The translations under genes were made by a program, and so were the position numbers. A stretch of 64,000 bases of DNA, taken from positions 1 to 64,000 of the forward strand of contig NZ_FNDW01000010.1 of the NCBI RefSeq assembly GCF_900099685.1, in the 5' to 3' direction. The notes below the pieces were generated by a model. The model was not told the DNA's origin. It saw only the letters and a list, made by a program, of their open reading frames with translations, and searched no databases. The number at the start of each line of letters is the position of its first letter. The stretch's first letter is position 1. Shown here piece after piece: positions 9,720 through 17,567 of the stretch. This DNA comes from Chryseobacterium taeanense (lineage in GTDB: Bacteria > Bacteroidota > Bacteroidia > Flavobacteriales > Weeksellaceae).

Positions 9720-9752
9720 TGTACGATTTTGAAGTCTTTTTGTACGATTTTG
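9720..9752 (+). promoter_or_regulatory. Tandem operator boxes for the AraC regulator
   Basis: TGTACGATTTTG occurs at 9720-9731 and again, identical, at 9741-9752. The period is 21 bp, two helical turns, as for adjacent AraC half-sites. A shorter relative, TTGTACGAA, sits at 9805-9813 just before the ATG of the dehydrogenase. Binding is inferred from position and geometry. Confidence 0.6.
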
Positions 9753-9814
9753 CTATCCGATTACCTGTTGTAAATGTAACTTGGCTATTCAGAAAAATTA
9801 AAAATTGTACGAAT

Positions 9815-11344
9815 ATGAGCACAACAACACAACAACAATCAGACACATTATTGCAATGGCCTGAATTCAAAAAAAGATACGATAACTATATTGACGGCAA
9901 ATTTACCGCCCCCATAAACGGTGAATACTTCGATGTAGTATCGCCCATTGACGGAAAACAGTTTACCCAGGCGGCGCATTCCTCCAAAGAAGATCTGGAG
10001 TTGGCTGTAAATGCTGCGGAAAAAGCATTCCAAACCTGGAAAGATACTTCGTCAACAGAAAGAAGTGTTATTTTAAATAAAATTGCAGACAGAATCGAGC
10101 AAAACCTCGAATACCTGGCGACGGTAGAAACAATAGATAATGGGAAAGCGGTGAGAGAAACACTGGCAGCAGATTTACCATTGGCGGTAGACCATTTCAG
10201 GTATTTCGCTTCCGTGATAAGAGCAGAAGAAGGTTCACACAACGAATTAGATAAAGATACGGTTTCTTTGATCGTTCATGAGCCGCTTGGTGTCATTGCT
10301 CAGATCATCCCTTGGAATTTCCCGATCCTGATGGCAGTATGGAAACTGGCTCCGGCCCTGGCGGCAGGAAACTGTGTCGTATTGAAACCTGCGGAAAGCA
10401 CCCCAATTTCCATCATGGTTTTAATGGAGGTCATAGGAGATCTGCTGCCTGCGGGAGTCGTGAATATCGTTAACGGTTTCGGTGCAGAGTTAGGAAGAGC
10501 CTTGGTAACCAATCCAAAAGTTTCCAAAGCAGCTTTCACAGGATCTACAGCGACAGGTCGTCTTGTGATGCAGTACGCAACTGAAAATATTATTCCTGTA
10601 ACCTTGGAATTGGGAGGTAAATCACCAAACGTTTTCTTCAGTTCCGTGATGGATGCCGATGATGAGTTCTTAGATAAAGCCATAGAAGGAGCCGTGCTTT
10701 TTGCCCTTAATCAGGGAGAGATCTGCACTTGCCCTTCGAGATTATTGGTTCAGGAAGATATCGCAGACGCTTTCATTGCAAAAGTGGTTGAAAGAGTAAA
10801 AGCCATCAAAGTAGGAAATCCATTGGATAAAACAGTGATGATGGGTGCTCAGGCATCCCAGATACAGAAAGATAAAATTCTTTCCTATATTAAATTAGGA
10901 AAAGAAGAAGGCGCGGAAGTGCTGGTAGGAGGAGATGTCAACAATGTAGGAGAAGGATTGGAAAACGGTTATTATATTCAGCCGACCATTTTCAAAGGCA
11001 ACAACAGAATGAGAATCTTCCAGGAAGAAATCTTTGGTCCGGTGCTGGCGTTTACCACGTTTAAAGACGAAGAAGATGCTATCAAGATCGCCAACGATAC
11101 AATTTATGGCCTTGGAGCCGGAGTATGGACGAGAGATGCCCATCAATTGTACAACATTCCGCGTCATATCCAGGCGGGAAGAGTTTGGGTTAATCAATAC
11201 CATTCTTACCCGGCGGGAGCGCCGTTCGGAGGGTACAAACAGTCAGGAATCGGTAGAGAAAACCACAAGATGATGCTCGATCATTACCGTCAGACCAAGA
11301 ATATGCTGATCTCTTACAACAAAAACAAATTAGGTTTCTTTTAA
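9815..11344 (+). CDS. Aldehyde dehydrogenase family protein
   Basis: A 509-residue NAD(P)-dependent aldehyde dehydrogenase of the acetaldehyde/AldB-ExaC type. Catalytic Cys304 lies in GEICTCPSR, the general-base Glu in [10 protein letters not shown], and the Rossmann signature FTGSTATGR is present. The frame is open from 9692, but that extension would run through the AraC operator boxes and gives an unrelated N-terminus, so the ATG at 9815 (MSTTTQQQ) is preferred. The gene is followed by an alcohol dehydrogenase and a DUF779 gene, a combination known to accompany this aldehyde dehydrogenase. Oxidation of aldehydes to acids is the expected reaction. Confidence 0.93.
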   Translation: MSTTTQQQSDTLLQWPEFKKRYDNYIDGKFTAPINGEYFDVVSPIDGKQFTQAAHSSKEDLELAVNAAEKAFQTWKDTSSTERSVILNKIADRIEQNLEYLATVETIDNGKAVRETLAADLPLAVDHFRYFASVIRAEEGSHNELDKDTVSLIVHEPLGVIAQIIPWNFPILMAVWKLAPALAAGNCVVLKPAESTPISIMVLMEVIGDLLPAGVVNIVNGFGAELGRALVTNPKVSKAAFTGSTATGRLVMQYATENIIPVTLELGGKSPNVFFSSVMDADDEFLDKAIEGAVLFALNQGEICTCPSRLLVQEDIADAFIAKVVERVKAIKVGNPLDKTVMMGAQASQIQKDKILSYIKLGKEEGAEVLVGGDVNNVGEGLENGYYIQPTIFKGNNRMRIFQEEIFGPVLAFTTFKDEEDAIKIANDTIYGLGAGVWTRDAHQLYNIPRHIQAGRVWVNQYHSYPAGAPFGGYKQSGIGRENHKMMLDHYRQTKNMLISYNKNKLGFF

Positions 11345-11509
11345 AATGAAACGCAATAATCCGTGTAAATCTGCGTAATCTGTGGTCAATAAAAATACGT
11401 GATAAACAGTTTTGTAAGGATTCATTTAAAATGAAACATAACAATCTGTATAAATCCGTGTTATCAACGGTAAATAAAAAACAAAAACTAAACTAAAAAA
11501 ACTCAGAAT
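11342..11509. repeat. Two diverged tandem copies of an intergenic repeat
   Basis: The segments starting at 11342 and 11427 both begin TAAAATGAAAC and continue with similar sequence, a period of 85 bp. The first contains AATCCGTGTAAATCTGCG and AATCTGTGGT. The reverse complement of this motif recurs near 54682-54712, so it is dispersed. No terminator is visible here, so the two dehydrogenase genes may be cotranscribed through it. Confidence 0.5.
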
Positions 11510-12547
11510 ATGATTCCAAAAACGATGAAGGCGGCGGTGGTACAAGGGTACGGTCAGCCGTTAAAAATTGAAGAAGTTCCGGTACGTGAACCCGGAAGAT
11601 ATGAAGTACTGGTAAAAGTGATCGCCTGCGGAGTCTGTCATACCGACCTTCATGCGGTCGATGGTGACTGGCCTGCAAAACCCAAAATGCCCTTGATCCC
11701 CGGACATGAAGGTGTAGGAATTGTTGTCGCGTGTGGCCCCGAAGCGTATGTGAAAGAAGGAGATGCAGTAGGCGTGCCTTGGCTGTATTCTGCCTGCGGA
11801 TGCTGTGATTATTGTATTACAGGATGGGAAACCCTTTGCGAAGCCCAAAAGAATGGTGGCTACAGTGTTGATGGTGGCTTTGCGGAATATGTGATCGCCG
11901 ATTCAAGATATGTGGGGCATTTGAAGAGTGATGTCAACTTTTTAGAAATTGCGCCCATACTTTGTGCCGGTGTTACCGTATATAAAGGATTAAAAGAAAC
12001 CGAAACAAAGCCCGGAGAATGGGTGGCTATTTCCGGAATCGGAGGATTGGGACATGTTGCCGTTCAGTATGCAAAAGCAATGGGAATGCATGTAGCCGCT
12101 ATAGATGTAGCGGACGATAAACTGGAACTGGCGAAGAAGCTGGGAGCAGATTTGGTAGTCAATGCAAGAAACACAGATCCTGGAGAATACCTGCATAAAG
12201 AAGTTGGCGGAATGCACGGCGCATTGATTACGGCGGTCTCTCCTATTGCCTTCAAGCAGGGGATAGATGTGCTGAGAAGAAAGGGGACCATCGCGCTGAA
12301 CGGCCTTCCTCCAGGTTCATTTGAGCTTCCGATCTTTGAAACCGTGCTTAAGAGAATTACCGTGAGGGGGTCTATCGTCGGAACAAGAAAAGACCTTCAG
12401 GAGGCACTAGATTTTGCTAATGAAGGATTGGTAAAAGCAACCGTTACGGCTGCAAAGCTGGAAGACATCAATGAAGTCTTTGATAAAATGAAAAAAGGAC
12501 AGATCGATGGAAGAATCGTTCTCGATATTGCCGGAAGTGCAAATTAA
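11510..12547 (+). CDS. Zinc-dependent alcohol dehydrogenase (AdhP-like)
   Basis: A 345-residue medium-chain dehydrogenase. Catalytic zinc ligands are Cys43 (GVCHTD), His66 and Glu67 (GHEGVG). The structural zinc set Cys96, Cys99, Cys102 and Cys110 is complete. The NAD-binding turn [17 protein letters not shown] occupies about 175-191. The family interconverts primary alcohols such as ethanol with aldehydes, which pairs with the aldehyde dehydrogenase upstream: together they could take an alcohol to its acid. A long, perfect terminator follows the stop. Confidence 0.93.
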   Translation: MIPKTMKAAVVQGYGQPLKIEEVPVREPGRYEVLVKVIACGVCHTDLHAVDGDWPAKPKMPLIPGHEGVGIVVACGPEAYVKEGDAVGVPWLYSACGCCDYCITGWETLCEAQKNGGYSVDGGFAEYVIADSRYVGHLKSDVNFLEIAPILCAGVTVYKGLKETETKPGEWVAISGIGGLGHVAVQYAKAMGMHVAAIDVADDKLELAKKLGADLVVNARNTDPGEYLHKEVGGMHGALITAVSPIAFKQGIDVLRRKGTIALNGLPPGSFELPIFETVLKRITVRGSIVGTRKDLQEALDFANEGLVKATVTAAKLEDINEVFDKMKKGQIDGRIVLDIAGSAN

Positions 12548-12562
12548 TGATGACAATGTCTG

Positions 12563-12596
12563 GTTCGGCGAAATGAAATTTCGCCGAACTTTTTTT
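12563..12596 (+). terminator. Strong terminator after the alcohol dehydrogenase
   Basis: GTTCGGCGAAAT pairs perfectly over 12 bp with ATTTCGCCGAAC around the loop GAA, followed by seven T. It separates the dehydrogenases from the DUF779 gene. Confidence 0.9.
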
Positions 12597-12607
12597 AACA
12601 TCATGAA

Positions 12608-12798
12608 CAACTTATAAGCACGTTTTGTATTTTGATATATTTTCGTCACTTTGAGTAGATTTTGAAAAAATCGTATCGAGAAGTTTGTTACTTCTGAAGA
12701 TAAATCTGTTCTCGATACATTTTTCCTCCACTTTGTTACGAAAAAGTACTCGAACTGACGGATCGTATAAAAATTTTGCAAAATGCACAACTGCTTAT
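12608..12798 (+). repeat. MITE-like near-palindromic repeat, copy 1
   Basis: The core at 12644-12760 starts CGTCACTTTGAGTA and ends with the imperfect complement TACTCGAACTGACG. Inside are TATCGAGAA and its complement TTCTCGATA. Flanks containing CTTATAAGCA and TGCTTATAAT extend the symmetry to about 190 bp. The same element recurs in opposite orientation at 13497-13700. No coding capacity is seen. Together with the preceding terminator it fills the gap before the DUF779 gene. Confidence 0.7.
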
Positions 12799-12922
12799 TA
12801 TAAGTATAAAGTAAATTTGCTTGAGGATCAGAAAAAGTCCAGCTCCTTAAAATAATTAAAAGTATCCCGAATAGTGAAACTATTTAATTTGAGCTATGCC
12901 AATCAATACAAAAGAAAAAATT

Positions 12923-13306
12923 ATGAAACCTAAAATATCAAGACTTGCCGCTACAGAAAAAGCCTTAGAAGTCATTTGGGAGCTCGAAAAAAAATACGGA
13001 GATCTCATGTTCTACCAGGCGGGCGGATGTTGTGAGGGGACGCAGCCACAGTGTTTCGAAAAAGGCGGGTTTTATCCGAGAATGAACGATGCTATGATCG
13101 GCACCATCCACAATCATGAATTCTGGATTGACCGTGACCTGTTCGAATACTGGCAGTACTCCCATTTCACACTGGATGTTACCGACGGCTTCGGACCCGG
13201 CGGATTTTCCCTCGAAACCCCTTTAGGCAAAACATTTAAAGTTCATTACCGACTTTTTACACCTGAGGAACTGGAAAATCTGGAGCCGGTAAAAAGGAGT
13301 GAATAA
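12923..13306 (+). CDS. DUF779 domain-containing protein
   Basis: About 127 residues from the ATG at 12923 (MKPKISRLAAT); an in-frame ATG at 12896 would add nine residues and cannot be excluded. The chain carries the conserved DUF779 features: FYQAGGCCEGTQPQC with a Cys pair and a further Cys, then HNHEFWIDRDLFEYW and GFSLETPLGKTF. DUF779 genes are characteristically neighbours of aldehyde dehydrogenases, and so it is here. The biochemical role is unsettled; the Cys and His residues suggest metal binding, which is inference. A terminator and a repeat element separate it from the dehydrogenases, so it probably has its own promoter. Confidence 0.85.
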   Translation: MKPKISRLAATEKALEVIWELEKKYGDLMFYQAGGCCEGTQPQCFEKGGFYPRMNDAMIGTIHNHEFWIDRDLFEYWQYSHFTLDVTDGFGPGGFSLETPLGKTFKVHYRLFTPEELENLEPVKRSE

Positions 13307-13496
13307 ATATTAAAAGAATGATGATTCGCATACATTACTTTTGAATATAAACTTGTTGAAACTGATTTCAGGATTAACCACAAACCGAAGGTTCGACGGA
13401 GTCAAAAGCCACAAAAGATAATGATAAAGCAATGAAATATTCAAAGTTCTCAAAAGGATATACATTGAAGATTTTTTTTAGCTATTGAGATCTTTT

Positions 13497-13700
13497 TCAT
13501 TTATATCATACCGGTTGGGTATTTTGTAAGATTTGGTTATGGGATTCGTCAATTCGAGTATTTTTCGCAGCGAAGCGAAGAAAAATGTATCGAGAATCTG
13601 TGAGTAAAGGTGACTTAAAGTGAAACTTCTCGATACGATTTTTTTTAAATCTACTCGAAGTGACGAAAATGAATCAAAACGCACAACGGGTTATAGAAAT
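13497..13700 (-). repeat. MITE-like near-palindromic repeat, copy 2 (inverted)
   Basis: The core at 13547-13665 reads CGTCAATTCGAGTA at one end and TACTCGAAGTGACG at the other, with TGTATCGAGAA and TTCTCGATACGA inside. It is the reverse complement of the copy at 12608-12798, with conserved flanks such as ACAAAATACCCAAC. The two copies bracket the DUF779 gene. Confidence 0.7.
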
Positions 13701-13731
13701 ATTTCTATAGGCTTGTAGATGTTTATCTACA
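13692..13731. promoter_or_regulatory. Two adjacent palindromes upstream of the HU-like gene
   Basis: TATAGAAATATTTCTATA (13692-13709) is a perfect 18-bp palindrome. TGTAGATGTTTATCTACA (13714-13731) is a second stem, with arms TGTAGAT and ATCTACA. They lie 61-100 bp before the HU-like ATG and may be protein-binding sites or leader hairpins; the role is not known. Confidence 0.4.
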
Positions 13732-13791
13732 GAGGATTTTTGTATTGATTATTTTATTAAGTTTATCACTTAATCTAAATAATTAACACAA

Positions 13792-14178
13792 ATGTCTATC
13801 AAGTACACAGTGATTGAACGTGGTGAGCCAGGCGTAACTGGCGGTGGAACCAAAAAATGGTATGCACAGGTAAAAACCGATGGTGAAATGACCGTCGATG
13901 ACCTGGTAAAAGAAATCGAGAAATTTTCTGCCCTCAGTGAAGCAGATATTCGGGGAGTCATCATTGCCCTCGAAAACGTCATTCAGAAAGAGCTTGCCAA
14001 TAGCAAGATTATCAGGCTCGACAAACTGGGGAGTTTCTATCCCAGTCTCAGCAGTGGAAGTGCCGAAAGTGCCGACAAGTTTAATGTAAGCCTTATCAAA
14101 GGAGCGAAGGTAAACTACCGTCCTGGTAAGCGTATTACTGATGCACTCAATACGGCCACTTTTACCAAAGACAAGTAA
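13792..14178 (+). CDS. HU family DNA-binding protein (HU-like, long form)
   Basis: A 128-residue nucleoid-associated-like protein. It belongs to the Bacteroidetes variant of the HU/IHF fold with an N-terminal extension (MSIKYTVIERGEPGVTGGGTKKWYA). The HU core follows: helical part about 38-70, then RLDKLGSFYPSLSSG and the basic beta arm. Such proteins are common, often in multiple copies, and their DNA-binding roles are mostly untested. The gene has an unusual leader with two palindromes and a 22-bp tandem repeat after its stop. Confidence 0.85.
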   Translation: MSIKYTVIERGEPGVTGGGTKKWYAQVKTDGEMTVDDLVKEIEKFSALSEADIRGVIIALENVIQKELANSKIIRLDKLGSFYPSLSSGSAESADKFNVSLIKGAKVNYRPGKRITDALNTATFTKDK

Positions 14179-14185
14179 ACGTATA

Positions 14186-14273
14186 AAACCTGCGCAGGTT
14201 TTACCTCAAACCTAAGCAGGAGTTACTCCAAACCTGCGCACCTTTTGCATAAAAGCTGCGCAGGTTTTTTATG
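14186..14273 (+). repeat. Four degenerate 22-bp tandem units doubling as terminator
   Basis: Units start at 14186, 14208, 14230 and 14252, exactly 22 bp apart, with the core AAACCTGCGCAGGTTT. Unit 1 is a perfect palindrome (AAAACCTGC/GCAGGTTTT, 14185-14202). Units 3 and 4 together form an 11-bp stem (14230-14240 with 14257-14267) followed by T6, a working-looking terminator for the HU-like gene. Confidence 0.75.
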
Positions 14274-14315
14274 AAACATAGTTAGGTATTTTTAAATACA
14301 TCAGTTAAAACGGCA

Positions 14316-15515
14316 TCAGACCTTGACAAACCTATTGACAAACATTGACGCAATCAACTGCCCGACAGCATTTAAAACCGTTGCTAAAGGATCTACCAAT
14401 GTTCCGATAATCATCACGGCTGGAATTGCCTCTGCGGGAAGTTTGTAAACGGAAATCATCAGCATTTCACCGATATATCCGCCATTGGGAATTCCTCCTG
14501 CTACGATACTGACGAAAACGGTAATGCCTAATGCTAAGAGCAGATTCACCGGATCAAAAAAGTCTCTTCCGATAATCATAAAAGCAACATAGATCTTAAT
14601 GATCGAAGACATTGAAGATCCGTTCTTATGAAGCGTTGTCCCGATCGGAATCACAATGTTGGAAATCTGGCTGGGAATTCTCATATTAGAAGCTGCCTGC
14701 AGATTGGCAGGCATGGTAGCAAAGCTGCTGCAGGTACTGAGTGCCGTTACGGTAGGGTAAATGGCATTTTTCCAGAACCTTTCGATTCCGCTTATTCCCC
14801 CTGCTATAAAAGCATACAATGAGAAAAATACCAGAAAGTAAATAACACCTGCAATATAATAAAGTCCTAATGGTTTAGCATAAAATCCGAAAAGCTGAGG
14901 TCCTAATGTGGCTACCTGATAAGCGAAATAAGCGCCCAACCCAATAGGGGCTGCTTTCATAATCAGTAAAAGAAGTTCTTTCATCACTTCATATCCTGAA
15001 GCAATAAACGCCCTGAAAACCTGTCCTTTTTCTCCTGCTCTTCTGGCTGAAAAACCTGTCATAAAAGCAAAAATGAGCAGCGCCAGCATATTCTGTCTTG
15101 AAAAAAGCTGTGTAAATTCGCCCACCGTAAAAAAGCTTACTATTCTGTTGCCCCAGCTCTCACCAGATGCTACTTCTTCGACTGCTTCTTGGCTTCCAGA
15201 AATTCCCGAAACGGGAAACAGATACACTGCGCAGATCGTGAAAACGGCTGCCGTTAGAATAAAAAATAGAAAAGTAAGCCCCATCGTAAAAATGATCTTT
15301 CCGAACTTTGACTGCTGCTCAAGCGAAGCAATAGAGTTGGAAACGGCAAAAAAGACCAGCGGCACAACACTTACAAAAAGTAAATTGAGAAAGATATCTC
15401 CCAAAGGTTTAAGGTAATCTACAATATGGGGAGCTACAATTCCGATAATGCTTCCGACACTAATGCCCAGAAGCAAAAGCAGGATTCCGGAGTAGTTTTT
15501 CAGGACTTCTTTCAT
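14316..15515 (-). CDS. Dicarboxylate/amino acid:cation symporter (DAACS family)
   Basis: A 399-residue inner-membrane transporter with about eight hydrophobic segments and re-entrant loops typical of the glutamate transporter fold. The serine-rich segment TALSTCSSFATMPANL and the NxxD-type region (DPLATVLNAVGQ) near the end match the family's substrate and sodium sites. It imports C4-dicarboxylates or acidic amino acids with cations; which one is unclear. The frame extends to a GTG at 15554, but the ATG at 15515 (MKEVLKNYSG) avoids a basic leader and is preferred. It is divergent from dnaJ-like cbpA. Confidence 0.88.
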   Translation of the reverse strand: MKEVLKNYSGILLLLLGISVGSIIGIVAPHIVDYLKPLGDIFLNLLFVSVVPLVFFAVSNSIASLEQQSKFGKIIFTMGLTFLFFILTAAVFTICAVYLFPVSGISGSQEAVEEVASGESWGNRIVSFFTVGEFTQLFSRQNMLALLIFAFMTGFSARRAGEKGQVFRAFIASGYEVMKELLLLIMKAAPIGLGAYFAYQVATLGPQLFGFYAKPLGLYYIAGVIYFLVFFSLYAFIAGGISGIERFWKNAIYPTVTALSTCSSFATMPANLQAASNMRIPSQISNIVIPIGTTLHKNGSSMSSIIKIYVAFMIIGRDFFDPVNLLLALGITVFVSIVAGGIPNGGYIGEMLMISVYKLPAEAIPAVMIIGTLVDPLATVLNAVGQLIASMFVNRFVKV

Positions 15516-15585
15516 GAGGCGCTTTTTACTCAAAGATAGCTTTATTTTTAACACTTCATTATATAAATTTCCTTTTCAAAATCCT

Positions 15586-15593
15586 TAAATTTG
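15586..15593 (+). promoter_or_regulatory. Candidate -7 element for the DnaJ-like gene (TAAATTTG)
   Basis: Exact TAnnTTTG match 15 bp before the ATG at 15609. It overlaps the TTG at 15591, arguing against a start there. Confidence 0.45.
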
Positions 15594-15608
15594 AGTAAAA
15601 ACCATTCT

Positions 15609-16523
15609 ATGGCTTATATAGATTACTATAAAATTTTAGGCGTAGATAAAAACGCAACACAGGAAGATATCAAGAAAGCATATCGCAAGCTGGCAAGAAA
15701 ACTGCACCCCGACCTTAATCCCGATGATAAGGAAGCAGAGAGAAAATTCAAAGAAATTAATGAAGCCAATGAGGTTCTCAGTAATCCTGAAAACCGCGCC
15801 AAGTATGATAAATATGGCGAGCACTGGAAGCATGGAGAAGAGTACGAAAAAGCACAGCAACAACAAAGGCAGTACCAGAGCCAGGGCAGTAATTTCGGAG
15901 GCGGGTTCTCCGGTGCGGATTTTGGAGAAGGGGAAGATTTCTCAGATTTTTTCCAGAGTATGTTCGGTGGCGGAGGAGGTTTCGGAAGAAGTTCAAGAGG
16001 AAGTGCGTCCGGAAAGTTTAAAGGACAGGATGTTCACGCAGAACTGAATCTTGGGCTGAGAGACGCAGCTACTACCCATCAGCAGACTTTCGATATTAAT
16101 GGGAAAAAGGTGAGAATCACCATTCCGGCAGGAGTGTACGACGGGCAGCAGATCAAGCTGAAAGGTCACGGCAGCCCGGGATATAATGGCGGTCCTGCAG
16201 GAGATTTATATATTACCTTTAATATTCCGGCAGATCCTGATTTTGAAAGAATCGGGGATGATCTTAAAACCAAGGTTTCTATTGATCTTTATACGGCAGT
16301 ATTGGGAGGTGATGTAAAAGTGAATACGCTGACAGGAAGCGTTAACCTAAAAGTAAAACCCGAAACGCAGAACGGTGTGACGGTAAGATTGAAAGGGAAA
16401 GGTTTTCCGGTGTACAAGAAAGAAGGTCAGTTTGGCGACCTGTTTGTGACCTACGACGTGAAACTGCCTACGAATCTTACGGATAAGCAGAAAGAACTTT
16501 TCGAACAACTAAAAAATTCCTAA
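15609..16523 (+). CDS. cbpA: DnaJ/CbpA-type co-chaperone
   Basis: A 304-residue Hsp40 of the CbpA type. The J domain (1-70) has the HPD motif in [11 protein letters not shown] Gly/Phe-rich linker (about 85-140) and a DnaJ C-terminal substrate-binding domain without zinc finger follow. It stimulates DnaK and binds unfolded protein in the cytoplasm. The start at 15609 ([12 protein letters not shown]) is chosen over the TTG at 15591 because the latter falls in a promoter-like element. The modulator gene cbpM starts 3 bp downstream, as in E. coli. Confidence 0.92.
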   Translation: MAYIDYYKILGVDKNATQEDIKKAYRKLARKLHPDLNPDDKEAERKFKEINEANEVLSNPENRAKYDKYGEHWKHGEEYEKAQQQQRQYQSQGSNFGGGFSGADFGEGEDFSDFFQSMFGGGGGFGRSSRGSASGKFKGQDVHAELNLGLRDAATTHQQTFDINGKKVRITIPAGVYDGQQIKLKGHGSPGYNGGPAGDLYITFNIPADPDFERIGDDLKTKVSIDLYTAVLGGDVKVNTLTGSVNLKVKPETQNGVTVRLKGKGFPVYKKEGQFGDLFVTYDVKLPTNLTDKQKELFEQLKNS

Positions 16524-16526
16524 GTC

Positions 16527-16826
16527 ATGAATGAAAGAATATCACGGGAAGAACTCGTAAAAATATACAATATTGAGATTACCTTTTTTGATGAACTGGT
16601 AGATTCCGGTTTGCTGAATATCCATACAGAAAACGAAATAAGATACCTGATGTATGAAGATCTGCCTTCTTTTGAAAGATTTACCAATTGGCATTATGAT
16701 CTGGAAATCAATCTTCCGGGGCTTGAAGTGATTCACGATATGCTCAGAAAAATGGATGAGCTGAAGCAGAGAAATCGCGAGCTGATGACTAAGCTTTCGG
16801 CGATCAGTGATAAGTATGAGGAATGA
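16527..16826 (+). CDS. cbpM: Chaperone modulator CbpM
   Basis: A 99-residue MerR-like helical protein starting MNERISREELVKIYNIEITFF, with a coiled-coil C-terminus (KMDELKQRNRELMTKLSA). CbpM binds the J domain of CbpA and inhibits it. Assignment rests on length, the sequence pattern and the 3-bp spacing from cbpA. Confidence 0.85.
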   Translation: MNERISREELVKIYNIEITFFDELVDSGLLNIHTENEIRYLMYEDLPSFERFTNWHYDLEINLPGLEVIHDMLRKMDELKQRNRELMTKLSAISDKYEE

Positions 16827-16931
16827 TAAATTTGAGCGTCTGAGAATTTTAGGGTGTGAGAGTCTTATAGTTTTAGGGTTAAAGAGTATAAGGGTTTTGG
16901 ATTTGTGATGAAATGGATAGGTGGAAAAACT

Positions 16932-16939
16932 TATATTTG
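16932..16939 (+). promoter_or_regulatory. Candidate -7 element (TATATTTG)
   Basis: Exact TAnnTTTG match 18 bp upstream of the ATG at 16958. The 131-bp gap before it is rich in short TTTAGGGT-like repetitions. Confidence 0.4.
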
Positions 16940-16957
16940 TATTCATAATTAATCGAT

Positions 16958-17485
16958 ATGAGTGAAGAGAGGGTAATCGTTCTGAAGCCGAAAAGGCAGG
17001 ATTTTGAGGAAATATATTTCAGTGGTAATCAGGGAAGCCTGTTCTTTTCATCAACAACCCGCGGGAGAACAATAACAACCATTGTGGTCGGCCTTATCTT
17101 ACTGATTTTATTGTTTTTCAGAGATGATTTCAGCAAGGAGAAAGCGGGAATTTTATATTTTGTCAGCTTCTTGTTCCTGTTGTGTGCTGTTTTTCTTTCA
17201 GTGAGCATCAACAAAGTTTCAAGATGGAAAAAACAGGTGGGGCATTATTTAACCAAGCTGGAGAAGTGCAGCATTTATGAGATTAGATTCGATGAAAATT
17301 TCTTCACTGTCAATATTGATGGCGATAAAGAAACCAGCGAATGGAAAGATTTTGAATTCTTTGACAGCAATAATGAATTTATCAGCATCGAAGGAAAGTA
17401 TAGCTATATGTTTCCCCGAAAGTCAATGAGCGAGAAAGATTATAGCTTCCTGAAGCAGGTTTTAAAGCAGAGAATTAAGGAATAA
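16958..17485 (+). CDS. YcxB-like membrane protein
   Basis: A 175-residue protein with two transmembrane helices close together (about 42-58 and 68-86). A C-terminal domain (about 105-175) reads like the YcxB/PH-like fold: FDENFFTVNIDGDKETSEWKDF, then SYMFPRKSMS. This type is widespread and of unknown function. It stands alone with its own promoter-like element and converges on the cysteine synthase gene. Confidence 0.65.
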   Translation: MSEERVIVLKPKRQDFEEIYFSGNQGSLFFSSTTRGRTITTIVVGLILLILLFFRDDFSKEKAGILYFVSFLFLLCAVFLSVSINKVSRWKKQVGHYLTKLEKCSIYEIRFDENFFTVNIDGDKETSEWKDFEFFDSNNEFISIEGKYSYMFPRKSMSEKDYSFLKQVLKQRIKE

Positions 17486-17514
17486 CATCTGTCAGGAAAT
17501 AGTTTAATAAAATA

Positions 17515-17547
17515 AAAGAACTCAGAGCAAAATGTTCTGAGTTCTTT
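17515..17547. terminator. Bidirectional terminator between convergent genes
   Basis: AAAGAACTCAGA pairs with TCTGAGTTCTTT around a 9-base loop. A run on one side and T run on the other serve both strands. Confidence 0.75.
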
Positions 17548-17567
17548 ATGTATTATAGAGAAAACTT

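Larger units (their letters stand above)
13307..13791. other. 485-bp intergenic region between DUF779 and HU-like genes
   Basis: The first 190 bp hold no recognisable gene; AACCACAAACCGAAGGTTCG resembles debris of dispersed intergenic repeats. The repeat copy and the two palindromes described separately fill the rest. I see no RNA gene. Confidence 0.5.

Noticed and set aside
9692..9814. 41-residue N-terminal extension of the aldehyde dehydrogenase
   Set aside because: It would place the AraC operator boxes inside the coding region and has no similarity to the family N-terminus.
14185..14273. CRISPR-like array
   Set aside because: Units are contiguous with no unique spacers and have decayed palindromic cores; no cas genes are in the window.
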